From assembly GCF_000687475.1 (NCBI RefSeq), contig NC_057317.1, positions 4,154,501-4,218,500 on the forward strand: a DNA stretch of 64,000 nt, written 5' to 3'. Below are positions 55,900 to 64,000 of this stretch, piece by piece. The translations under genes were made by a program, and so were the position numbers. The notes under the pieces were generated by a model. The model searched no databases. It had not been told where the DNA came from and saw nothing but the letters and a program-made list of their open reading frames with translations. The DNA is from Ustilaginoidea virens (Eukaryota > Ascomycota > Sordariomycetes > Hypocreales > Clavicipitaceae). Each line of letters starts with the position of its first letter. Positions within the stretch are counted from its first letter, which is position 1.

Positions 55900-56460
55900 A
55901 TGGCAGCCCGCCCAACCCGCCTGCTCACACGACTCGTCCGCCAACCGCCCCGCGGCCCGCATCCTCGCACCACCTCCTTCCTCGCTCCACCCTTCGTCAC
56001 CCCCAAGATCCGGCCCGCGTCTCTCCGCGCCGCCCACTCGATCCCTCGCCCGCCCAGGAGGACGACCCCCGAGGCGCAGCCCGGCGCGCCCGGCGACGCT
56101 CCCACCAGCGAGGGCCGGCCACCGCCCCCGAACCCTGCGTACTACCAGCTGTCCTTCACCTGCCTGCCGTGCGGCCACCGATCGCACCACAACGTCTCCA
56201 AGCAAGGTTACCACACGGGCTCGACCCTCATCACATGCCCTGGCTGCCGCAACCGACACGTCATCAGCGATCACTTGAACATCTTTGGGGACAGGAAAAT
56301 CACCGTCGAGGACTTGATGAGGGAAAAGGGCCGGCTGGTGAAGCGCGGCAGCCTCGGGGAAGACGGCGACATTGAGTTTTGGCCAGAAGAAGAGCAAAGT
56401 GCTCGGCAGGGCGGCTCGGGGAACAACGCCGTTTCGGATAGAGAAGATCATGCAAGGTGA
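55900..56460 (+). CDS. ZIM17: Mitochondrial DNL zinc-finger protein (Hsp70 escort, Zim17/Tim15/Hep1)
   Basis: Single exon, 186 residues. The first 50 residues are rich in Arg, Ser and Pro with almost no acidic residue, as expected of a mitochondrial presequence. The DNL zinc finger spans about 81-135: YYQLSFTCLPCGHRSHHNVSK, then ITCPGC and HVISDHLNIFGD. The zinc ligands are C88, C91, C113 and C116. The DNL tripeptide that names the family reads DHL here (124-126). The protein keeps matrix Hsp70 (Ssc1) soluble and so supports protein import and iron-sulfur cluster assembly. The C-terminal 50 residues are charged and not part of the domain. It converges with UTP20, the stop codons lying about 290 bp apart; I see no further gene between them. 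Confidence 0.93.
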   Translation: MAARPTRLLTRLVRQPPRGPHPRTTSFLAPPFVTPKIRPASLRAAHSIPRPPRRTTPEAQPGAPGDAPTSEGRPPPPNPAYYQLSFTCLPCGHRSHHNVSKQGYHTGSTLITCPGCRNRHVISDHLNIFGDRKITVEDLMREKGRLVKRGSLGEDGDIEFWPEEEQSARQGGSGNNAVSDREDHAR

Positions 56461-56749
56461 AACGATTTGCGCGCAAACTGCGCTGGCGTCTCTCCACCCA
56501 CCCCCGTCGCGTGTCGTGCGCCATCATCCGAGGCTGGAATTACTGCTGTTGACATGTATATCTCGACGAGACCTCGCCCTACCAGTCTTCATGTTGGTTC
56601 TACGCATACATCGGCAGCACCACTTCTTGCCGGGAAATGCGACATGTCGGAAGCGTCAAGGGATATTCATATATGTGTCTATATATTTATGCTCAAGTGA
56701 CCAAAATAGCCCAACCCAAAGTCAAACAACAACGCCGTGCCATGCCAGC

Positions 56750-59700
56750 TCACCACCCCTTGTAAGATTGCCTCGCCACCTTTTGCTCCTTGGACCGCAC
56801 TTTTCTCCTCTCCTTGTTCTTTTCAAACTTCTTCCTCTTCTCCCTTCCGTACTTCTCGGGCTGCGTGATTGCCTCAATCCTTCTCTTGCTATTCCTCTGA
56901 TGCCTCCTGGCCTTCACTTCTTCCCGGATCCCTAGCAGGACCTTGCTGTAGACGGCGGTGCCAAACTTCTTTTGCAACGAGTCCATCATGATCTGAGCTC
57001 TGGTCTTGACCCCTTCAAGCTTGGTCTTGAAAACCTCGTCGTTGCTGAAGGGGGCCGCGATGGATGGATCCGTAAGCTGCTGCAGTGGTACCAGGATCGT
57101 CTTCAGACAAGGTCGACCCGACGTGTTGAACACGCGGCGGCATACCGTCTCCAGGACCTCCATGGCAGCCACCTTGGAGTTGATGGCTGAAGATTTGGGC
57201 GGGATCTCCCGTCGCAGAATGTGTGACAACCTCCAGAATAGGTAATCCACGCCTCGTCTTCCCTGCGCAGCCGCATCTTGGTCTTGCTCGCCGGCCTCCT
57301 CCTCCAAATCTTCTTCCCCAACCTCCTCTTCCTCCTCGGCAGCCAACACTGGGAGACTGGTGCCAAGGAAAACGGTGGCTTGTACTAACTCGTTGGCCAA
57401 TGTCTCCTCGACGTCGTTGCTGTTCAGGGAGCCGAGAGCGAGGCGTATGAATCTGTACATGGAATCCAGGGTCAGAGTGAGGCCGTGTGAGCCGCTGATC
57501 GCCTCTCCTGCAAAGGCTTTGGTACGTTTCTTTGCAAAGTCAGTCAGGTAAGAGTTGAACGACTTCACAGCAGCCAGCTTCACAGACGGTTGAGAGTGGC
57601 CGAGATACGATGCGACGTCGGCCCAAAGCTCCTCCCTGGTCTCGGAAAGTGCCTCTTCCGGCAGGATCGTCGTAAACAGTCGAATAACACCAAGGGTCGT
57701 CTCAACGAGCTGGACATCCACGTCCTCGACGTCGTCGGTCTTGAGAACGGCTGCAGCCTTCTTCATCACCAGTCGGCAATCCTTCCTGTTGCTTCGAGCA
57801 TCATCGTGGCCTTCAAAATAATAGCCAAGCATCTGGAGAGCTAGCCTCTGCACTGATGAGTTGTCCTCCTTGTCCAGCCACGTCCGCAGCAGTGCGAGAA
57901 ACTGCTGTGTACGTTCTCTGTCAGCTCTTTGGAAAATCTCCTTCATAAGCTCCCCTGCAAATAAGCGACACTTTTCGCTGTCGTCATTGGCAAGAACAAG
58001 GAACAAAGGTAAAAAACAGGTGGCAACTATCTCCTGTACGAAGTCGTCAGACGATTTCACCAACAAAAGGTGGATAGTCTCCATGACGGATAGACGGCCT
58101 CCTTCCCGATCGTACTTCAAATTAGCCACAATGAAGTTCAGCTGTTTGCTCCATCGTGCCTTCTTTTGGGGGTACTCCCGGATGAACTGGAAAAAGGCGC
58201 CACGAGCCAAGTCCCTTGTGTCTTTGTCATCATTGATAATCATGACTGTGCCAACGTGATCCAGTGTGTCGTAGACAATGGCCGTCTCGACTCGACGATC
58301 CATGACAGAGCGCAAGAAGTTGAAGGTGACGTGTCTGTAAAGGGGCTCTGTAAAGTCGTCCTTCAGCTTCCCGAGTAACAGGTCAATGGCAGCCTCCTTG
58401 ATGGCCACGTCTTTGCGTTCGCGCAATAACACGGCCAAGAGTTTCAGCGACGCCTGCGATAGTCCCGTCTGCGTGGACGTCGACTGGGAGACACTTTTCA
58501 CGGCTTCCTTGACTGCGACCTTGTAGAGACTAACCCCAACCTCGGAATCCAACGGAACCTTGACGAGGACTGCCAGAAGACGGAAAGCAGATATTTTGAC
58601 TTCATCCTCGCCGTCTACAATGGCGTCGCCTATGATTGGGAGAAAGCCTGCGACGTTGACGGTTGTCCGCAGATCGTCATGCTTTTTGAACATTGAGCGA
58701 AGAACGTCAAAGGCGAACCGCACCATCTTGTGAGTGTGCTTGGCCGTGCGACCACGCTCTCCACTCTTCCTCGCTCCTCTCTGGATCAGATATTTTCTGA
58801 CTCTCGGGTCCATTTTCTGCAATTCTTCGGGCTTCTGGCAGCGGTACGTGTCTTGGATGATCTCGTAGCAGAGTACCAACATGTCCCGCGAGTCGGCAGC
58901 AGGGTTTTGCAACAAGCCGGAACTGATGCGTGCCATTAACCCATCAATCTTTCGAACCATCTTCAAGTCCACTTTTTGAAGCAGGAGCGCCTGCAGCGGC
59001 CTGACAAGGTGAATCAAGTGAATGATGGACGCGTTCTTGGCAATTAGTTCCATGGAATCCTGACTTTTACTGCTCTTGATTTCCTTCATTTGGTTGGTAT
59101 AGCCTTCAGCATCCTTTTCTTGCCCAATGGTGCCAAAAATGTCGTCCATGATAACATTGACGATTGCTGGCAGACAATGATCCAAGTCTCCGGGGGCAAA
59201 AGTCGGCACGGTAGCGGCCAAGATGGAGTGCATTGTATAAGAAAGAACGTGCAATTGATAGCCTTTGGTGAGAGCACCGCGCAACTCTCCGAGTATGAAG
59301 CCTAAAAATGATGGCCCCAGGACTACAGCAATCTTCACCAACGTATCTCGGGCCATTTCACGGGATTCCCAAGCTTTGCTCCGAAGAATGTGGCAGATGT
59401 CTGTTAAAACTCCTGCTAGTTTCTGCTCCATTTGTTCCGATGGCAACAACGTCAAAAGCTTCACAACGACAACACCAACCGGGACACGGTAGCTGACTTC
59501 GGATTCGTCCTTCTCGTGCAAATGTTTCAGCAGCGGGGGAAGGATGTAATCCACTATATCGACAGACAACTTGGACATTTTTGGTACCGTCTGCTGAAGT
59601 CTCGATGAACTTGGAGAAGCATCACGACTGTCGAGGTTCATGGCGTCACTCTTGTCGCTCTCGGAAGACGACACCAATGCATCCACAAATATGCCCAAAA

Positions 59701-62700
59701 GTCGAACAGTCTGCTTTTGCATATCAGACCTGGATTCAACGTAGCTTATGTACCGATAAAGCGTTGTGCGGTAGTGATTCCAGCTCAACGATCGCGCCAA
59801 GCTGCCAATCGTGGTCGTCGCATTCGCCCCAAGACCGTGGTCATCGCTGCCATCGACACGGCCGTAGATGAAGTGCTCAAGCAACGGTATGAAGAACTGC
59901 CCCAGGTTCTGGCTGCCCATCTGCTTCGCGGCATTTGCAGCTTCCAGCGTTCGCAGCGCCTCCAACTGCCTCGACGTGGCCGGACTGAGGATATTGAAGA
60001 AAAAAGAGGGCTCGGCGGTGTCTTCATTGCGTTCTGTTAAAAGCCCACAGAGGTCCGCAACCGGCTCCCAGTCCGGCATTACGGTGATGAGAAAGCCCAT
60101 GACGCGTAAGTACTCTCTCCGAACGGTTTCCGATGACTCTCTGGAGCCAGAGTAAATGGCAGGCAGCAGTACTGTTCGCAATAAAGAGTCAAACATTGGT
60201 TTCAGGGCTTCAGACTTGCAGTCAGCTGCATTCTGAATCAAACGTCTCATACCATCGGCAGAGTTGGAGGATAAGATGCCGAATTCTTCGTCCATGCCAA
60301 TGAAGAAGACGAGGTTGTGAGCGATTGGCAGCCACTGCTTCGGAGTCCAAGGTGTCACTCGAGTCGTTGAGATTGCATTGAAGGCCGCAAGTCGCCTGTC
60401 GTAGTCAGGTTCATCAATGCGTGCCTCTTTAAAAGTGTTCAGCTCGCTACAGAAGCTAGCGACTTCGGCAACTTCAGCATCCTGCTTCGAAATTGAGATC
60501 ATCGCCTGAGACAAAGACTGACGATTCTCTTGATCTTTGAAATAGCTGAACAGCGAAGCTAGGGTATTGTATATCTGGTCTAGCAGTTCCCGATCCTTGG
60601 CTGCGTCAGGCAAGGCAAGGAAGCGCTCCACGATGAGGAGAATGCGACCCTTCGTCTTTGGTCTCACTCGTCGGGGAGGTTGTTGCAGAAGAAAACTGGA
60701 CATGCGAATGACTGTTTGAGAGCTGCCCAGGTCCTGCAAGACAGGAGCAAGAGCAAGCACAGTCTCGACGCAAGACTCGAGGAGTTCATTGCTGAGGTTA
60801 CTGTAGTGCAATACGATGGTGATCTTTGACAGAATAGCAGCGGCGTTGGTTTCCAGAAGCTCAGCTCTTATGAGCTCATTAAATTCGGATTCGGTTGCCG
60901 GGGCTAATGCAAGCTTCACCAAGTTTTGGAACATGTTGAGGATGAATATCTTGACCTCATCCTTTGTCTTCTCCATGGAGATGCAGTCGAGAATGCTGGG
61001 CAAAACCCCTCGAAATGAGACATTGTTATTCGGGCCAAGAAGCATAGCCGCCTTTGGTAACGCTGACCAAGTAGAGAATAATTGAAGCATGGCGGAAACG
61101 CCTTGCGTCGTTTCGGCAGCAAGACTGTCAAGTCTGGGAGCCACAACTTCCTCGATTATGAGTTCTTGATAAGGGTCCCACTGGAATTTCTGTGCGTTCT
61201 GGAAAAGCGCCGTAATGCACTTGATACCCATTGAGCGTGCCGTCTTCAGCAACGATAAATCGCTCGTTTTCCCGCTGCTTTGCTCGTCATCCGCCTCCGC
61301 GCTGGCTGGCTTGGAGCGAAGTTGTCTAGACGCATATACAAGACAATAGAGCACGGAGTTGACTATAATGGTCATGTATGATTCAACGTGAGTTCCCAAC
61401 TCCGAAATGAGAGCCGACATCATGTTTAAGAAGCCGACCTGCTTTCGTGTTGTTATCACGGGTTCGCTGAACAGCTTTCTCTGTTGTGCCTTTGGGCCGA
61501 TGACTTGAACATCCTTCAACTTTCCGGCGGCGATGTCGAGGAACTGCCCCATGTCATGGACCGACAAGTTCCGGAGCACCGCAAGTCTCGTCGCTTGCAT
61601 TCCGTTCTTGCCACTGGCTGCACCCTTTTTTGCAATTGTTCGACCATAGAGTAGCCTGAGCAGCACTGGCATTAACTCGGCGCGATGCTCCGGCTTGATA
61701 ATGTTATCGTCTTGGAGAAAAACCGTCAGTTCATTTTTGAAGCGGGCTTCATCCAGGAGATACTCGAGATTCTCCTTGTAAGCATACACTCCATCCTGTT
61801 TCCAAGTCAAAACGGCTTTCAGCGCCAGTTTCTGTACTTCGCTGTCACCGTTTTCCAACAGCAGTAGAAGCGCATCGTACACTTTTTCATGTTGATATAG
61901 CACTTTGGGGTTGGTAAACTGCGCAAAAATTCCAAGAATAGCTTTTCGGTCAGCTAGAGACCAGTTTGACGCTTCGTCTCGTGACGAATCTTCTGGGGAT
62001 GCGTTATCAACATCTTCTTCCTCAAGAGCCCAACAGAGAAAATGAGGTACAAGTTGGCGGGAGCGCTTTTCGGCAACGGCAGGCACAGCGTTCAAAACTC
62101 TGAGACTTTTGGATCTTGCAGTTGCAGGTATTGATGCCGCTAGGTGTTGTTTTGCATCAAAATTTTCAAGTAATGCATTATCCGCCTTCTCGGTCAAGTC
62201 TAAAATGGCAATCGCTGTCCGTTCCAGGCTCCCCAGTGCCGTGCATTCAAAATCCGTATAGATTCGCCTGTTGCTGGCAGTGCTACCCGAGTTTGGTGGT
62301 GTCCATCTCGTAGAGGGATGACTGATCCACAGGAACGCAATGCTGGAAACAGCCTCTTCGCCCATCTTGGACTGGCTTAGATGGGCGAGGCTTTCGACCG
62401 CTACATCCCATATTGGAGAGAGATTAACTGTCAATAGACCAAACAGGTACCTAGGAATTGCATCTTTTAACCAGGTGGAAGAATGAAAGGTAATGTATTG
62501 CTGGCCAATCTTGCGCACAAGCATTGCGATGACTCTGGTGTTTTCATGACTCAATGGGGTCTGTTCGATTTGAAGCATTATATCCACGCATTCAATTGTT
62601 GCCTCTGCGTGACTCAACTGCCTCAGCAGTTCCAACGAAACGAGTCGGATTTCATGATTCGGACAACTCAGATTTTCGACCAGAGACTTGACGGAGGGGT

Positions 62701-64000
62701 CTTCTTCTTCGGTCGTATAACCGTTGTCAGCAACTGCATCTGGTCTGTCCGGGGTGCAAAGACTCTTCTGGTCTTGTAGGTATGCCCGGTATGCCTCCAG
62801 AAACCCGACTGACCGCACAAATCGGGGCACGGCAGCGCGGAGTAAAGGACTTAAAGACGCGTCGCTGATGCCGGCAGCCTTGCTCATCCGCAGATAAGCG
62901 CAGAATCCCTGGCTGATAATGAAATGCACCTCATCAGACGCCAAGGATGACGAAGGTCGAAGAGCCAATTTCAACTTTCTGGACAGCAGCTCCGCGATTC
63001 TGGCATTGGTCGAAGGGTGCACAGAAGTAAGTTGCAGAAGCTGGAGCAAGCCGGCATACTTTGGCAGGCACCTATCTCGCCACACTTGTGGATCCTTGTT
63101 GTATGGCCCACGTTCAGGAAATGGCGAGATTTCAAGTCGCTCGAACTTGGATACGATTTGGTCTTGCCAGGCCTGGGGAAGCCGGCAGCAGTCCTTCTCG
63201 CCAAGAGGCGGGAAAGCTCGATTTTTGATCATCCGAGGAAGCAGCAGGCATAGAGTGTCCTCATTCTGACCTTGTGACCAGTGAGCCGCAACATATCTTA
63301 CAGCATTGTTCGTTAGTTTGAGTTTAGAGGGCGAGAGGTCTTCAAGGTCGCATATAAAAAACTCACCTTTGAAACTCAGTTCGGAACAAACTGCCAAATC
63401 GGTTTGCGTCAAGGTCGCAAAAATAAGCACAAAAAGAAATAAACCACGGCATGAAGGGCTCCTTCGTAAACTTTTGAGTAAGAACCGAGATATGAGGCAA
63501 TAAAACGTCCATCGGAGCGTGGTGCCATATGATTGCGAGTTTGACAATGACGGAGCTCCACAGTATGTCAGCTTGGTCTTGCCGAACCTCTGCGGCGCCA
63601 TCACCTGTGATGCGTAAAGTATCGATGGATTCCCGAACAAGTCCATCCCAGCTGCGGAGTCTAGAGCCTCTCCTCACTCCAGCCAAAACACCAAGGATTC
63701 TGAAAGAGGGCACAGTTCTCCATGTAGCCTTCTCATCTACTACTTCAAGTCTTATACTTTGAAGCTTGGCCAGGATTTCATCCATCAACTCACCCATTGA
63801 GTCTGCAGTGGCATGATGGACAACACTGGTCAGGACTCCGCAAATGACGTCCGTCCAGACTGTGTCGCGGGCGAGTTCACGTTCGTTCAAAGGAATGGCA
63901 TCCACAAGGGCGCCGAAGACAGCGCCGCCAACTGAGTGAATGGTGTTGTCGGCTCCCTTAACAGCCTCGGCAAACATGGTCATGATTCCGTCATTGTAGA
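56750..64000 (-). CDS. UTP20: U3 snoRNP-associated protein UTP20, 5' end outside window
   Basis: Two exons in the window, 63367 to beyond 64000 and 63296-56750, encode about 2,393 residues with no start reached; the frame is open to the right edge. The 70-bp intron (63297-63366) has donor GTGAGT, a CTAAC branch site and acceptor GTAAG; the junction codon AG|A restores FRTEFQRYVAAHWSQ. The protein is built of HEAT-like helical repeats throughout. The DRIM/UTP20 region is recognisable in RFAFDVLRSMFKKHDDL, NVAGFLPIIGDAIVDGEDEVK and FLPLFLVLANDDSEKCRLFA. The C-terminus is strongly basic (KRRIEAITQPEKYGREKRKK to RQSYKGW), as in other UTP20 proteins. Utp20 is a nucleolar component of the small-subunit processome needed for 18S rRNA maturation. 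The family is about 2,500 residues long, so only roughly 100 to 200 are missing. Confidence 0.93.

Noticed and set aside
56750..63296. Possible identification as UTP10/HEATR1
   Set aside because: The length (at least 2,390 residues) and the DRIM-type blocks fit UTP20; UTP10 is about 1,800 residues.
1..64000. tRNA, rRNA or centromere/telomere sequence
   Set aside because: No B-box-like tRNA core, rRNA stretch or telomeric repeat was seen on reading; the initiator tRNA-Met-like words are primer-binding sites of 13 to 14 bases, not tRNA genes.

Overview
The window looks like a chromosome segment of a filamentous ascomycete, probably a Sordariomycete. The evidence is short spliceosomal introns (70 to 170 bp) with CTAAC-type branch points, long pyrimidine-rich leaders, single-copy ascomycete genes, and Ty1/copia retrotransposons carrying C-to-T damage in CpA context of the kind left by repeat-induced point mutation (RIP). 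No species is claimed. It has two halves: a retrotransposon nest from 1 to 37598, and host DNA from 37599 to 64000.

Left half. All 37.6 kb can be read as copia-type elements inserted into one another. Outermost is element C (minus strand, 5' LTR ending at 37598). Its leader received full-length element B of the same family (29776-37046). Its gag region received element D (LTR 27685-28237). D is cut by element A (same family as B and C, 27045 to just beyond base 1). A received two plus-strand insertions: an internally deleted Copia-1 copy (1545-14150, 5-bp duplication gatct) and Copia-2 (14441-21975, duplication aaggt). Inside the deleted Copia-1 copy sits a complete, apparently young Copia-1 (3226-10440, duplication ctact). 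It has two 720-bp LTRs in which I see no difference and one open 1,638-codon gag-pol frame. The deepest path is C > D > A > Copia-1 outer > Copia-1 inner. Copia-1, Copia-2 and D share a primer-binding site complementary to the anticodon arm of initiator tRNA-Met, as in Drosophila copia and yeast Ty5. All copies except the inner Copia-1 are broken.

Right half. About 7 kb next to the nest holds no gene I can support, only a possible remnant at 38683-39090. Then come a BNI4-like septum/bud-neck scaffold gene (+, 4 exons), a DUS1 tRNA-dihydrouridine synthase (+, 2 exons), the splicing factor CWC22 (-, 1 exon), a small secreted CAP/PR-1 protein (-, 2 exons), the mitochondrial Hsp70 escort protein ZIM17 (DNL zinc finger, +) and the ribosome-biogenesis giant UTP20 (-, 5' end outside the window). 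These are mostly housekeeping genes of RNA and protein metabolism; their order does not suggest a pathway cluster. Exon boundaries were worked out by hand from splice signals, phase agreement and recalled family sequence.
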